Made by a program: the position numbers and the translations under genes. This document shows, piece by piece, positions 1 to 10,240 of a stretch of DNA of 64,000 bases (positions within the stretch are counted from its first letter, which is position 1; each line of letters starts with the position of its first letter). The stretch is from Paenibacillus sp. J31TS4 (lineage in GTDB: Bacteria > Bacillota > Bacilli > Paenibacillales > NBRC-103111): contig NZ_BOSI01000010.1 in assembly GCF_018403265.1 (NCBI RefSeq), forward strand, positions 1 through 64,000, written 5' to 3'. The notes under the pieces are model-generated. The model was not told the origin of the DNA. It was given only the letters and a program-made list of their open reading frames with translations, and ran no database searches.

Positions 1-125
1 ACGTGTTACTCACCCGTCCGCCGCTAAGCATCAGAGAAGCAAGCTTCTCCTCAACTCCGCTCGACTTGCATGTATTAGGCACGCCGCCAGCGTTCGTCCT
101 GAGCCAGGATCAAACTCTCCATAAA
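1..125 (-). rRNA. rrs: 16S ribosomal RNA, 5' end only (partial)
   Basis: Read on the minus strand, the sequence begins with the universal bacterial 16S start (GGAGAGTTTGATCCTGGCTC) at about 120. It continues through the conserved ATACATGCAAGTCGAGCG block and ends in the GACGGGTGAGTAACACGT segment at base 1, so only about the first 120 nt are present and the rest lies left of the window. The V1 hairpin (GAGAAGCTTGCTTCTC) is of the Paenibacillus type. The mature 5' end is estimated from alignment to known 16S and may be off by a few bases. An rRNA operon after lysS matches the B. subtilis order. Confidence 0.97.
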
Positions 126-299
126 AGAGCCACCCCAAAAAGTGAAGAACAGCTTCGCAGCGTATTCCGAGTACTTTTCGGGGGCCCCGGGTAAAACCCA
201 AGGGCAAAGGCGTTTTAAAGAAAGAGCGATTCGCTCATTTGTTCAAACAGTTGCAATGGGTTCGAAAACCGCACTGCGCTGGCTTAAATTACTCACTCG

Positions 300-335
300 T
301 TGTTCAGTTTTCAAAGGGCATGTTGCTTGAGGACT
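300..335 (-). promoter_or_regulatory. rrn leader boxA-like antitermination motif
   Basis: On the minus strand the leader contains CCCTTTGAAAACTGAACAAC, the sequence typical of Bacillales rRNA leaders and spacers that includes the NusB/NusE boxA element. It lies about 180 nt upstream of the 16S start. Between it and 16S is a small GAGCGAATCGCTC hairpin near 225-240, which may be part of the pre-rRNA processing stem. Confidence 0.6.
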
Positions 336-377
336 TTGTCCCCGCCGCGCTTCGTTATCCCCGAAGGCGACTTTAAT

Positions 378-407
378 AATATAGCACACACCCCGAAAGA
401 AATGCAA
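378..407 (-). promoter_or_regulatory. candidate rrn promoter (sigma-A)
   Basis: Minus strand TTGCAT (402-407), an 18-base spacer, then TATATT (378-383), about 250 nt upstream of 16S. The position between the lysS terminator and the rRNA leader is right for an rrn promoter. The rest of the 126-470 interval holds leader sequence and no gene. Confidence 0.5.
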
Positions 408-470
408 CCCTTAATTTGCTGCTTCTCGTTTCCAGTTTACCCAGCCTGGCAGCATCGGTTGTCCGGCAAC

Positions 471-500
471 AAAAAAAAGCGCCGGACGGCGCTTTTTTTT
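471..500 (-). terminator. intrinsic terminator after lysS
   Basis: Stem GCGCC/GGCGC (479-483 with 488-492) flanked by eight A and eight T, so it has a U-run in both directions. It sits 20 nt past the lysS stop and separates lysS from the rrn promoter. Confidence 0.9.
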
Positions 501-519
501 GATGCAAGTTCGTCTAAAG

Positions 520-2022
<1,503 letters not shown>

Positions 2023-2106
2023 TCATCTCCTTCGATCGTCCCTGATCCTGCTTCCCGCCCCGAACCAATCTCGCTTGCGTCGAGGGGTCCGGCCGCGTTT
2101 CTAAAG

Positions 2107-2133
2107 AAAAAAGCTTCCGACGGAAGCTTTTTT
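2107..2133 (-). terminator. intrinsic terminator after greA
   Basis: Stem AAGCTTCC/GGAAGCTT (2111-2118 with 2122-2129), loop GAC, with a run of T on the minus strand. It ends the greA transcript 24 nt past the stop codon. Confidence 0.9.
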
Positions 2134-2156
2134 CATAAGTCTCTAGGTCGCATCGG

Positions 2157-2633
2157 TTATTTTTTGATGTCGATAATTTGGTATTGGATGATACCGGCCG
2201 GTACGCTGACATCCACCTGGGAGCCTTTCTTCTTGCCGAGAATGGCTCGGCCTACCGGGCTTTCGTTGGAAATCTTGTTCTGCGAAGGGTCCGACTCGGC
2301 GGTGCCCACGATTGTATATTCGACGGTGTCGTTAAACTCCACATCCTTAAGCGTCACGATCGAGCCAATGCTAACCGTCTCGGTATCCACTTCGTCGTTG
2401 TTGATGATGCGGGCGTTGCGGAGCATCTTCTCGAGCGTGATGATGCGGCCCTCGATAAACGCTTGCTCGTTCTTCGCATCTTCATATTCGGAGTTCTCGC
2501 TGATATCGCCGTAACCGATGGCAATCTTGATCCGCTCGGCGACTTCCCGGCGCTTGACGGATTTCAAGTTTTCGAGTTCTTCTTCAAGTTTCTTAAGGCC
2601 CTCTTGGGTGAGGATGACTTCTTTTTCGCTCAT
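2157..2633 (-). CDS. greA: transcription elongation factor GreA
   Basis: Rescues backtracked RNA polymerase by stimulating cleavage of the nascent transcript in the secondary channel. The 158-residue length is exactly typical. An N-terminal antiparallel coiled coil (about 1-75, motif [18 protein letters not shown] with the acidic tip) is followed by an FKBP-like C-terminal domain ending in [12 protein letters not shown]. The start ATG at 2633 has AGGAGAT upstream. It is not at this locus in B. subtilis. It is flanked by its own promoter (2780-2808) and terminator, so it appears monocistronic. Confidence 0.97.
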   Translation of the reverse strand: MSEKEVILTQEGLKKLEEELENLKSVKRREVAERIKIAIGYGDISENSEYEDAKNEQAFIEGRIITLEKMLRNARIINNDEVDTETVSIGSIVTLKDVEFNDTVEYTIVGTAESDPSQNKISNESPVGRAILGKKKGSQVDVSVPAGIIQYQIIDIKK

Positions 2634-2779
2634 GCTTCCTAATCTCCTGTCATGTGAAAGATTGGGGCAACGAATTCTCTATGCTCGCCACCGCGGGTGA
2701 GCGTCCAGTCTGTCTCAAAAGGTGTAAATTCGTTAAATACGAAGCGTCCCGGCCGTTCTCCGGCTCAGGTTATTGCCTG

Positions 2780-2808
2780 ATTATATTTCAACCCCATACA
2801 AATGTCAA
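2780..2808 (-). promoter_or_regulatory. consensus sigma-A promoter of greA
   Basis: Minus strand TTGACA (2803-2808), 17-base spacer, TATAAT (2780-2785), a perfect match to the sigma-A consensus. It begins 24 nt past the dusB stop, giving greA an untranslated leader of about 140 nt. Confidence 0.88.
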
Positions 2809-2831
2809 TCGAACCGAATGCGGCGAAAACC

Positions 2832-3857
2832 CTAGTGCAGCAAGGCTGCAGAAGGGCTTTGCGACTCGGCTTCGGTCTCCTCGGGGTCGTTCAGCTTCGC
2901 TACATATTCCTCCAGAATCCGAACCATGGCGTCCCGTTCGGTCAGCTCCATAATACTGTCCTTCACCCGTGCCGCGCCCGACAGCCCCTTCAAGTACCAA
3001 GCCATATGCTTGCGCATCTCCTTGACGGCTACCTGCTCACCCTTGAGCGCGATCAGACGGTCCATATGAAGGATGGCGATGCGGATTTTCTCTTCCGCTG
3101 CCGGCTCTGCCGGCAATTCACCGCTGGTTAAATATTGCACGGTCCGGTACAGCATCCACGGGTTGCCAAGCGCTCCCCGTCCGATCATCACGCCGTCGCA
3201 GCCCGTCGTATCGAGCATCCGCTTGGCGTCCTCGGGCGTGACTACATCCCCGTTGCCAATGACCGGAATCGAGACGTGCTGCTTCACTTCCTTAATAATA
3301 TCCCAATTCGCCTTGCCGCTATACATCTGCACGCGCGTACGGCCGTGCACCGCTACGGCGGAGCCGCCGCCGTTCTCGACTGCCTTGGCGTTGTCCAGCA
3401 CATAGATATGGTCGTCGTCCCAGCCGATCCGCATCTTGACGGTGACCGGCTTGGATACCGCCGCCACGACCTTCGAGACCATATGCTCGATCCGGCCCGG
3501 GTCCAGCAGCCAGCGCGCGCCGGCGTCCGATTTGATGATCTTCGGAACCGGGCAGCCCATATTGATGTCAATGATGTCCGCATTCGTCTGCTGGTCCACT
3601 ACCTTGGCGGCCTCGACCAGCGTCTCCACGTCGCCTCCGAAGATCTGAAGGCTGAGCGGCTTCTCCCGCTCGTCGACGAACAACATTTCTTTGGTGCGCG
3701 AATTCCCATGCACGATAGCCTTGTCGCTTACCATCTCGGCGCAGACAAGCCCGGTCCCGAATTCCTTGGCAATCAGCCGGAAGGCCGGGTTGCAGACGCC
3801 TGCCATCGGGGCAAGCACAACATTATTTTTAGCAACTACGTTGCCTATTTTCAACAT
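2832..3857 (-). CDS. dusB: tRNA-dihydrouridine synthase DusB
   Basis: FMN-dependent reduction of uridine to dihydrouridine in the tRNA D-loop. The protein is about 341 residues and starts LKIGNVVAKNNVVLAPMAGV, the flavin-binding strand of the TIM barrel. The catalytic cysteine is in DINMGCPVPK (Cys102), and the phosphate-binding GNGDV and GRGALGNPW segments follow. I chose the ATG at 3857, where the yazB stop overlaps it as TAATG. The further-upstream GTG lies inside the RBS AAAGGAGTG. It is the last gene of the folate operon, and the same yazB-dusB pair precedes lysS in B. subtilis. Confidence 0.94.
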   Translation of the reverse strand: MLKIGNVVAKNNVVLAPMAGVCNPAFRLIAKEFGTGLVCAEMVSDKAIVHGNSRTKEMLFVDEREKPLSLQIFGGDVETLVEAAKVVDQQTNADIIDINMGCPVPKIIKSDAGARWLLDPGRIEHMVSKVVAAVSKPVTVKMRIGWDDDHIYVLDNAKAVENGGGSAVAVHGRTRVQMYSGKANWDIIKEVKQHVSIPVIGNGDVVTPEDAKRMLDTTGCDGVMIGRGALGNPWMLYRTVQYLTSGELPAEPAAEEKIRIAILHMDRLIALKGEQVAVKEMRKHMAWYLKGLSGAARVKDSIMELTERDAMVRILEEYVAKLNDPEETEAESQSPSAALLH

Positions 3858-4087
3858 TATGAATTCCACTCCTTTCGGGCGGAGCCCGGTGTCCCAATCT
3901 CGTCCGGGTCCAGTCCCAGCACTTCGGCAATTCGGTTCAGCGTCTTCGCATCCGCGTGCCGGGTGCCTCGTTCAATAGCGCCGATGATGGAGACCGAAAC
4001 TCCCATCTTCTCGGCCAGCTCGGTTTGGGTATAGCCTTTTAATTTGCGGAAGGCCCGGATCCGGGGGGCCAAATCGAATTTTTCCAT
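3857..4087 (-). CDS. yazB: small XRE-family helix-turn-helix protein YazB
   Basis: A 76-residue protein that is almost entirely one XRE-type HTH domain (RIRAFRKLKGYTQTELAEKM, then GVSVSIIGAIERGTR). This suggests DNA binding, but the target is unknown. The start ATG at 4087 follows AAGGAAGG by about 10 nt and lies inside the 3' end of folK. The stop overlaps the dusB start by one base. B. subtilis has the same gene in the same place. The tight translational coupling suggests it is expressed at the level of the folate operon. It has no effector domain. Confidence 0.88.
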   Translation of the reverse strand: MEKFDLAPRIRAFRKLKGYTQTELAEKMGVSVSIIGAIERGTRHADAKTLNRIAEVLGLDPDEIGTPGSARKEWNS

Positions 4088-4587
4088 AGCGATATCCCTT
4101 CCTTTCCTTCCACTTCCTCTAAGGCATGCGCGAGCCAAGCTTCGGGTCCTTCGGGGCTTATGTCCGCCACATCGGCGAGAGGGACCAGGACAAAGGCCCG
4201 TTCTCCCATCCGCGGGTGAGGCAGCAGCAGCCGCTCAGTCTCCAGCTGAAGTTTGTCGTACAGCAGCAAATCAAGGTCAATCGTCCGGGGGCCCCAGCGA
4301 ATCTCGCGCTTGCGGCCCAGCCGTGCCTCCGTCTCCTGGAGCACATCCAGAAGAGCGAGCGGCGACAGACCGGTCGCAAGCCGCGCCACCATATTGAGAA
4401 AAGCTCCCTGCTCGACGAAACCGACCGGGTCGGTCTCGTAAACACGGGAGCAGCTCTCCACGCAGATGCCGGGATGCTCGCCAAGCTGACGCAGAGCCTG
4501 CGCTAAGTACGCCCCGCGATCGCCCATATTTGAACCGAGCCCGATAAAGGCGCGGTGCAGTGTCGTGTCAGCAACTTTCATGGTCAA
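4039..4587 (-). CDS. folK: 6-hydroxymethyl-7,8-dihydropterin pyrophosphokinase
   Basis: Transfers pyrophosphate from ATP to hydroxymethyl-dihydropterin, giving the pterin substrate of FolP. Visible marks are the N-terminal GLGSNMGDR and the HPPK signature RWGPRTIDLDLLLYD. The length is about 180 residues. The start is ATG at 4581 or TTG at 4587, and the TTG overlaps the folB stop. The RBS is weak, so expression probably relies on coupling to folB. The 3' end overlaps the yazB start by about 49 nt. Confidence 0.94.
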   Translation of the reverse strand: MTMKVADTTLHRAFIGLGSNMGDRGAYLAQALRQLGEHPGICVESCSRVYETDPVGFVEQGAFLNMVARLATGLSPLALLDVLQETEARLGRKREIRWGPRTIDLDLLLYDKLQLETERLLLPHPRMGERAFVLVPLADVADISPEGPEAWLAHALEEVEGKEGISLWKNSIWPPGSGPSAN

Positions 4588-4946
4588 GACCGCTTTCTAT
4601 GAATCTCCACGGTGACTCCGTCAAACTTGATGTCGAACGGAGGATGGGGCTTGATGACCCTCACCGTCAATTCATTGATACTAGTATAAGTTTGGAGCAG
4701 CACAGATGCAATATGTTCAGCTAGTGCCTCGATCAGTTGAAAGGTTTCCTGTTCCACCAGCTTTTTGACGGTTTGATAAATCTCGGCGTAATTGATTGTG
4801 TCTTCCAGCCGATCGCTCCGCCCCGCCTCATCTAATGGAAGGAACAGCTCGAGATCGACGCCAAAGCGTTGGCCCAGCTTATTCTCTTCCGGAAACACAC
4901 CGTGATAGCCGTAAAACTCCATCCCTGTCATCTTCATGATATCCAT
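4584..4946 (-). CDS. folB: dihydroneopterin aldolase
   Basis: Cleaves 7,8-dihydroneopterin to hydroxymethyl-dihydropterin and glycolaldehyde. From the ATG at 4946 the product is 120 residues, the usual length. AAGGAG lies 9 nt upstream. Family marks are MTGMEFYGYHGVFPEE near the start and KPHPPFD near the end. A longer reading frame extends to 4997 but would overlap folP and has no better RBS. It sits 20 nt after folP. Confidence 0.95.
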   Translation of the reverse strand: MDIMKMTGMEFYGYHGVFPEENKLGQRFGVDLELFLPLDEAGRSDRLEDTINYAEIYQTVKKLVEQETFQLIEALAEHIASVLLQTYTSINELTVRVIKPHPPFDIKFDGVTVEIHRKRS

Positions 4947-4965
4947 CTCGCCCAACTCCTTCCCG

Positions 4966-5898
4966 TCAATTCCCGCGCGCCTCGCGCAAAATCGCATCCG
5001 CCATGACTGCCGCCCGCTTGTTCGCCGCTACGTCGTGAACCCGGACGATCTGGCAGCCCTGGGCGATGCCCAGCACGGTCGTCGCGACTGTCCCTTCCAC
5101 CAGCTGGTCGACCGGCAGATTCAGCGTGTGCCGAATCACCCGCTTGCGCGACGTGCCCAGGAGGATCGGATAGCCAAGCTCCGCCAAGCTATCGAGGCGG
5201 CCGATCAGCTCGAGATTCTGCTCGTGGCTCTTCACGAACCCGATGCCCGGGTCCAGCACGATCTGTTCGCCCAGCACGCCCGCCCGGCGCGCAATATCCA
5301 CACTCTCGAGAAGATCGCGACGTACATCGGTCAAAAAGTCCGTATAATCCGTATTTGTTCGGTTATGCATCAAAATAATCGGACTGCCTGTTGCCGCGGC
5401 GACCTTCGCCATCTCGGGGTCCAGCTTACAGCCCCAGATATCATTCAGCATATGGGCGCCAGCCTCCAGTGCGCGTCTGCCCACTTCCGCCTTGTAGGTA
5501 TCGACCGAGAGAACCACGTCCACCTCACGGGCCAGCGCCTCAATGATCGGAACAACCCGCTCCAGTTCCTCTTCTAGCGAGAGCGGCTCGAAGCCGGGCC
5601 GCGTCGACTCCCCGCCTATGTCAATGATGTCGGCCCCTTCCTCGACAAGCTGGCGGGCGCGGGAGACGGCTGCCTCCAGCTTATTGTAGCGCCCTCCGTC
5701 CGAGAAGGAATCCGGCGTCACGTTCAAAATGCCCATGATGAGCGTCCGCTCACCGAGCGGTAGCTCCTTGCCCCTGCAGGCCAGGCTGCGGCGGCCGCCG
5801 GGAGCGCTCCCCCCGTGCCGCTCCGCTCCGGCCGTCCGACTGTTCTCTCCTCCTGCGCGAAGAGACTGCTCGATCATCTTCGTCTTATCGCCATCCAT
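4966..5898 (-). CDS. folP: dihydropteroate synthase
   Basis: Condenses hydroxymethyl-dihydropterin pyrophosphate with p-aminobenzoate, the step blocked by sulfonamides. DHPS signatures MGILNVTPDSFSDGG and DIGGESTRPG are present, and GTSRKRVI carries the phosphate-binding residues. The ATG at 5898 is favoured because GGGGAGG lies 9 nt upstream. This gives 310 residues, with about 45 extra residues of low-complexity Arg/Gly/Ala sequence before the barrel compared with B. subtilis Sul. The start overlaps the pabC stop by 14 nt, which suggests translational coupling. Confidence 0.95.
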   Translation of the reverse strand: MDGDKTKMIEQSLRAGGENSRTAGAERHGGSAPGGRRSLACRGKELPLGERTLIMGILNVTPDSFSDGGRYNKLEAAVSRARQLVEEGADIIDIGGESTRPGFEPLSLEEELERVVPIIEALAREVDVVLSVDTYKAEVGRRALEAGAHMLNDIWGCKLDPEMAKVAAATGSPIILMHNRTNTDYTDFLTDVRRDLLESVDIARRAGVLGEQIVLDPGIGFVKSHEQNLELIGRLDSLAELGYPILLGTSRKRVIRHTLNLPVDQLVEGTVATTVLGIAQGCQIVRVHDVAANKRAAVMADAILREARGN

Positions 5899-6775
5899 CT
5901 CGGCATTCCTCCCCAATTCTCTTGGTGTAATGGGCATAGAGCCTGCTCGTCACCGGTCCGGGGGCAGGGAGCCTGGGCTTTCGCGCGGTTCCATCCCCCT
6001 CATAAAGCCGATGGACGGGGACCAGCTCCTGAATCGAATTCGTCAGGAACACTTCTTCGGCTTCCAGCAGCTCGTCCCAGTCCGCCAATACCTCCCGCCA
6101 AGGGATACCCTGTTCCTCGCAAATCTCCAATATGCATTCTCGAGTAATGCCGGGTAATACTCCTGTGTCCAAGGAAGGGGTCCTCACCTCTCCGTCTTGT
6201 ACATAAAACAGATTGCTGACGATTCCTTCCGCCAGCCGGCCCTCGCGGTCCAGAAATACTCCCTCGGCACCCGCCGCCCATGGATATTGAGCCAGCTCCC
6301 GTTTGCCCAGAAGATTGTTCATATAATGAAGCGATTTGAGCCTGACGCCGCCCTCAGGCGTATTGCGGGGCGTCTCCAGCCGCTGAATCGCTCTGGCCCG
6401 CTCCTCGAAACGGGCTGATGCCGGGAGAGGCTTGGCATACAGGAGGACGGTAGGCTGCTCGTAATCTCCGGCAGGTAGACCGAGCGCCTCCCGTCCGGCC
6501 GTCACCGTAAAGCGGAAGTAGCCGTCCTCCCACCCGTTCGCCTCGAGCAGCATGGTGACTGCCTCGCGCAGCTTGAGCTCGTCCGGCTGGTAACAAATGC
6601 CGAGCGTGCGGCAGCCGCCCGCAAGCCTCTCTAGATGCAACCGCAGCAAAAACGGCTTCCCACCATACGTGCGGAAGGTTTCAAAAAGCCCCATGCCGTA
6701 AAGAAAGCCGTGATCGTAAACAGAGACCACGGCTTGTTCTTCTTCTACAAGTTTATCGTTCCACCAAATCTTCAT
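5885..6775 (-). CDS. pabC: 4-amino-4-deoxychorismate lyase
   Basis: PLP enzyme that releases p-aminobenzoate and pyruvate from aminodeoxychorismate. It has the class IV aminotransferase fold (start KIWWNDKLVEEEQAVVSVYD; LKSLHYMNNLLGKREL with the PLP lysine; EGIVSNLFY; LPGITRECI). At 296 residues it has normal length. A branched-chain or D-amino-acid aminotransferase has the same fold, but the position between pabA and folP decides for PabC. Confidence 0.9.
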   Translation of the reverse strand: MKIWWNDKLVEEEQAVVSVYDHGFLYGMGLFETFRTYGGKPFLLRLHLERLAGGCRTLGICYQPDELKLREAVTMLLEANGWEDGYFRFTVTAGREALGLPAGDYEQPTVLLYAKPLPASARFEERARAIQRLETPRNTPEGGVRLKSLHYMNNLLGKRELAQYPWAAGAEGVFLDREGRLAEGIVSNLFYVQDGEVRTPSLDTGVLPGITRECILEICEEQGIPWREVLADWDELLEAEEVFLTNSIQELVPVHRLYEGDGTARKPRLPAPGPVTSRLYAHYTKRIGEECRDGWR

Positions 6776-6795
6776 TCGTCCCGCCCCGTTCCGGC

Positions 6796-7380
6796 TTATC
6801 CGCCGATCGTCTGCCGGCTGCTTTTGAGAAAGTTGCGCAGTAGCTGGTGGCCGTGGTCGGTCATGATGGATTCGGGGTGGAATTGCACGCCCTCGATCGG
6901 GTATTCCTTATGCCGGAATCCCATGATCTCCCCATCCTCCGTCTCGGCGCTGATCTCGAGGCAGTCGGGCAGCGTCTCCCTCTTGACCACGAGCGAATGG
7001 TAGCGCGTCGCGGTGAACGGGTTCGGCAGGCCCTCGAATACCGTCCTGCCGTCGTGGCGGATCGGAGAGGTCTTGCCGTGCATAAGCCGCTCGGCCCGCA
7101 CGACCTCGCCGCCGAACGCCTGGCCAATCGACTGATGGCCCAGGCAGACGCCGAGGATCGGAATCAGGCCCTTGAACCGTTCGATCAGGGCGAGACTAAT
7201 CCCCGCTTCGTTCGGCGTGCACGGACCGGGCGAAATCAGGATGTGATCCGGCCGCAGCGCCTCGATGCCGTCGAGATCGACCTCGTTGTTGCGCCGCACG
7301 GTCACTTCCTCTCCCAGTTCTCCGAGATACTGAACCAGGTTGTACGTAAAGGAATCGAAATTGTCGATGACGAGTATCAT
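6796..7380 (-). CDS. pabA: glutamine amidotransferase of aminodeoxychorismate/anthranilate synthase
   Basis: Supplies ammonia from glutamine to PabB. The class I amidotransferase triad is visible: Cys79 in LGVCLGHQ, and His168 and Glu170 in VQFHPES. It is 194 residues, the same as B. subtilis PabA, which there also serves tryptophan synthesis as TrpG. No trp genes are in the window, so dual use here is inferred from the family. It starts directly after pabB (stop 7381, start 7380). Confidence 0.94.
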   Translation of the reverse strand: MILVIDNFDSFTYNLVQYLGELGEEVTVRRNNEVDLDGIEALRPDHILISPGPCTPNEAGISLALIERFKGLIPILGVCLGHQSIGQAFGGEVVRAERLMHGKTSPIRHDGRTVFEGLPNPFTATRYHSLVVKRETLPDCLEISAETEDGEIMGFRHKEYPIEGVQFHPESIMTDHGHQLLRNFLKSSRQTIGG

Positions 7381-8976
7381 TCAAGCGTCCCCCTTGTGTG
7401 AAGCTGTCTGCAGCGCAAGCCTCTCCAGCTCTTCCATCCCGATCGCCTTCCAGATCGCCTTGGCCTTGCCAATGGATTCGGCATATTCGCGGGAAGGATC
7501 CGAATCGATGACGATGCCGGCTCCCGCCTGGACATGCCCCGTCGTTCCGGTCACGAGCAGCGTTCGGATAACTATATTTAAGTCCATATTGCCATTGTAG
7601 TCAATCCAGCCGACGGAGCCCGTATAAGGCCCCCGCCGCACCGGCTCCAGCTCTTCGATAATCTCCATCGTGCGGATTTTGGGCGCCCCCGTGATGGTTC
7701 CTCCGGGGAACGTCGCCGCGATAACGTCGAACGCATCCCGCCCGTCCGCCAGCTCGCCCCGTACCTCCGAGACGAGATGCATCACATGAGAATACCGCTC
7801 GATGACCATCAGCTCGTCCACCCGGACGGAGCCGTACCGGCTGATGCGGCCAAGGTCGTTACGTTCGAGATCGACGAGCATGATGTGCTCCGCCCGCTCC
7901 TTCTCGTTCGCGAGCAGCTCCCGGGCGAGCCGCTCGTCCTCCTCGGCATCCGCCCCCCGCGGCCTCGTCCCCGCAATCGGGCGCGTGCTCACCTGCGTCC
8001 CGTTCAGCGAGACGAGCAGCTCCGGCGAACCGGAGACCAGCTGGAAGCCCGGGAGCCGCAGCAGTCCCATATAGGGCGAAGGATTGATGAGCCGCAGCCA
8101 CTCGTACAGCTCCTCCGGACGTCCCTCTAGGGGCAGGCTCTGCCGCACTGACAGGTTCACCTGAAAGACGTCACCGCCGGCGATATACGCCTGGATGCGG
8201 CGCACAGCCTCCTCGAACTCTGTCTGGCTGAACGAAGGCACCCGTTTGTCCGCTGCAACGTCCGTCTCCCGGAGCTTGCTCCCTCGTTCCGCCAGCAGGC
8301 GCAGCCTCCGCTCCCGGGAGGCGCCTGACACCTCCGATCCGGCCGCGATCGCTTCCCACTTGCGCAGCATTCGGCTGGCCCGCTCACCGGCCTGCGCGTA
8401 TAGCTGGCGCAGCCGCTCGACTTCGGACGCCTCGTCTCCGTCCCCCTCGGTCCACGGGGTATGGACGACAGCGTAGAGCCTCTTTTCTTGATGGTCGATC
8501 ACCCACAGTTCCTCGAGCCGGACCAGCGAATACATCGGAATCCCCAGATCGTCGGCCGCCGCTTCGGGCAGCCGCTCGAGCGAGCGCGCGACATCGTAGC
8601 CCAGCATGCCGACGCAGCCGCCGGCGAACTTGGGTAGCCCCTCTACACGCGGCGAGCGAAACGGGGCCAGCCACCGCCGTATGGCTGCGAGCGGCGCCTC
8701 CTCCCACACCTCGCGCAGCCCCGTGGCGGCTTCCGTCACGACGGCTTGATCGGCCGTTCCCTCGAGCAGGGAGCAGGGGGAAAGCCCGAGAAAGGTATAC
8801 CGCCCATCCTTGCCGCTCTCCAGGACGAAGGAGGCTGCTCCCGCCTCCCGCCAGGCCTCTGCCCAATCGGCAGGACGGTCCTCTCCCGCCGCCAATTCCC
8901 GCGTCTCGGCATAGGGAAGCATCGTATAGTGCTCCCGCCATGCGAGCCATTGTTCCCAAGTCGTTCTCTCGCTCAC
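7381..8976 (-). CDS. pabB: aminodeoxychorismate synthase component I
   Basis: Converts chorismate and ammonia to 4-amino-4-deoxychorismate. The C-terminal chorismate-binding domain carries GGDVFQVNLSVR, STRPIAGTRPRG and FPGGTITGAPKIRTMEII. At 531 residues it is longer than B. subtilis PabB (about 470) and resembles TrpE in length because of a fuller N-terminal domain. The GTG start at 8976 has GAAGGAG upstream. It is the first gene of pabB-pabA-pabC-folP-folB-folK-yazB-dusB and starts about 64 nt past the cysK terminator. By sequence alone TrpE is possible, but the folate context argues for PabB. Confidence 0.9.
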   Translation of the reverse strand: MSERTTWEQWLAWREHYTMLPYAETRELAAGEDRPADWAEAWREAGAASFVLESGKDGRYTFLGLSPCSLLEGTADQAVVTEAATGLREVWEEAPLAAIRRWLAPFRSPRVEGLPKFAGGCVGMLGYDVARSLERLPEAAADDLGIPMYSLVRLEELWVIDHQEKRLYAVVHTPWTEGDGDEASEVERLRQLYAQAGERASRMLRKWEAIAAGSEVSGASRERRLRLLAERGSKLRETDVAADKRVPSFSQTEFEEAVRRIQAYIAGGDVFQVNLSVRQSLPLEGRPEELYEWLRLINPSPYMGLLRLPGFQLVSGSPELLVSLNGTQVSTRPIAGTRPRGADAEEDERLARELLANEKERAEHIMLVDLERNDLGRISRYGSVRVDELMVIERYSHVMHLVSEVRGELADGRDAFDVIAATFPGGTITGAPKIRTMEIIEELEPVRRGPYTGSVGWIDYNGNMDLNIVIRTLLVTGTTGHVQAGAGIVIDSDPSREYAESIGKAKAIWKAIGMEELERLALQTASHKGDA

Positions 8977-9039
8977 CCGCCGCCTGCTCCTTCGTTCACT
9001 GTCATGAATTTGGTTTTAAGTATACCGATGTCCCAGTAA

Positions 9040-9066
9040 GAAAAAAAGCCCCAGTTCTCTGGGGCT
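9040..9066 (-). terminator. intrinsic terminator after cysK
   Basis: Stem AGCCCCAG/CTGGGGCT (9047-9054 with 9059-9066) followed on the minus strand by seven T. It separates cysK from the folate operon. Confidence 0.92.
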
Positions 9067-9144
9067 TGTAGGTGCGATGCGGCGACCGCCGCGCCTGCTC
9101 CGGCAAGCCGGCGGCCGGTTCCGCACCTGTGTCTATTCTTGCTA

Positions 9145-10083
9145 TTAATCTTCGAACTGGTACAGCGGGGTGCTCAGGTACCGCTCGCCGTTGCTCGGAA
9201 TAATAGCGACGACGCGCTTGCCCTTGCCCAGCTCCTTGGCCACCTTGAGAGCGGCGAAGATCGCTGCACCGGACGAAATGCCGCCGAGAATGCCTTCTTC
9301 CTTGGCCACTTGGCGGGCCGTGGCGAACGCGTCCTCATTGTCGACCAGGATGATCTCGTCGTAGACGTCCGTATCGAGAATGTCCGGTACGAAGCCGGCA
9401 CCGATGCCCTGAATCTTGTGCGGGCCCGGCTTGCCTCCCGACAGAACCGGCGACGCGGACGGCTCGACCGCCACGATGCGGACGTTCGGAAAATGCTCCT
9501 TGAGCACTTTGCCGGCTCCCGAGATGGTGCCGCCCGTTCCGACGCCGGCGACGAATGCGTCGAGCTTGCCGTCATGCCCCTGAATCGCTTCCACAATCTC
9601 CGGTCCGGTGGTCGCGGTATGCACCTGCACGTTCGCTTCGTTCTTGAACTGCTGCGGCATGAAGTAATCCGGATTCGCCTCAACGAGCTCCTCCGCCTTA
9701 CGGATCGCTCCCTTCATCCCCTCGGACCCAGGTGTCAGCACGATCTCCGCGCCGTAGGCTTTCAGCAGGTTGCGCCGTTCCATGCTCATCGTCTCGGGCA
9801 TGACCAGAATCGCCTTATAGCCTTTGGCCGCCGAGACCATGGCCAGGCCGATCCCCGTGTTGCCGCTCGTCGGCTCGACGATCGTCGCCCCGGGCTTCAG
9901 CTTGCCTTCCTTCTCTGCCGCTTCCACCATGGCGATGGCGATCCGGTCCTTCACGCTTGCGCCCGGATTCTGGAATTCCAGCTTCAGATAAATCTCAGCG
10001 GAATCCTCCGGCACTACCCGATTCAGCCTGACAAGCGGGGTATCCCCGATCAATTGCGTGATGGATTGCACGAGCTTTGCCAT
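9145..10083 (-). CDS. cysK: cysteine synthase A (O-acetylserine sulfhydrylase)
   Basis: Makes cysteine from O-acetylserine and sulfide. It is a PLP fold type II enzyme with Lys45 in [10 protein letters not shown], the substrate loop TSGNTGIG and the phosphate-binding GTGGTISG. At 312 residues it has normal length. The ATG at 10083 has GGGAGGGA upstream. It has its own terminator (9040-9066) and follows the ppiC terminator, so it is probably monocistronic. In B. subtilis this locus belongs to the CymR regulon. I could not identify a CymR site with confidence. Confidence 0.96.
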   Translation of the reverse strand: MAKLVQSITQLIGDTPLVRLNRVVPEDSAEIYLKLEFQNPGASVKDRIAIAMVEAAEKEGKLKPGATIVEPTSGNTGIGLAMVSAAKGYKAILVMPETMSMERRNLLKAYGAEIVLTPGSEGMKGAIRKAEELVEANPDYFMPQQFKNEANVQVHTATTGPEIVEAIQGHDGKLDAFVAGVGTGGTISGAGKVLKEHFPNVRIVAVEPSASPVLSGGKPGPHKIQGIGAGFVPDILDTDVYDEIILVDNEDAFATARQVAKEEGILGGISSGAAIFAALKVAKELGKGKRVVAIIPSNGERYLSTPLYQFED

Positions 10084-10194
10084 ATTCCTGTCCCTCCCGT
10101 ATATATCCGACTAATTCAGTTGGTTTTCATGCTTTCATCTTATCAATCCCCGTAAGGAAAGTCAAGATCGTCCCTTCCCCGCCGGGCTTTTTCG

Positions 10195-10240
10195 CAAAAA
10201 AGGAGACCGTCTTCCCGTCCTTACGAACGTAGCGTCTCCT
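10195..10240 (-). terminator. probable terminator overlapping the 3' end of the ppiC-type gene
   Basis: Stem AGGAGAC/GTCTCCT (10201-10207 with 10234-10240) around a 26-nt loop, followed on the minus strand by six T. The 5' arm and the stop codon are inside the coding region. The long loop lowers confidence. Confidence 0.6.

Noticed and set aside
2650-2720. T-box-like words (CGCGGTGG) in the greA leader
   Set aside because: The T-box core AGGGTGGTACCGCG is absent, and the following gene is not a tRNA synthetase or amino-acid gene.
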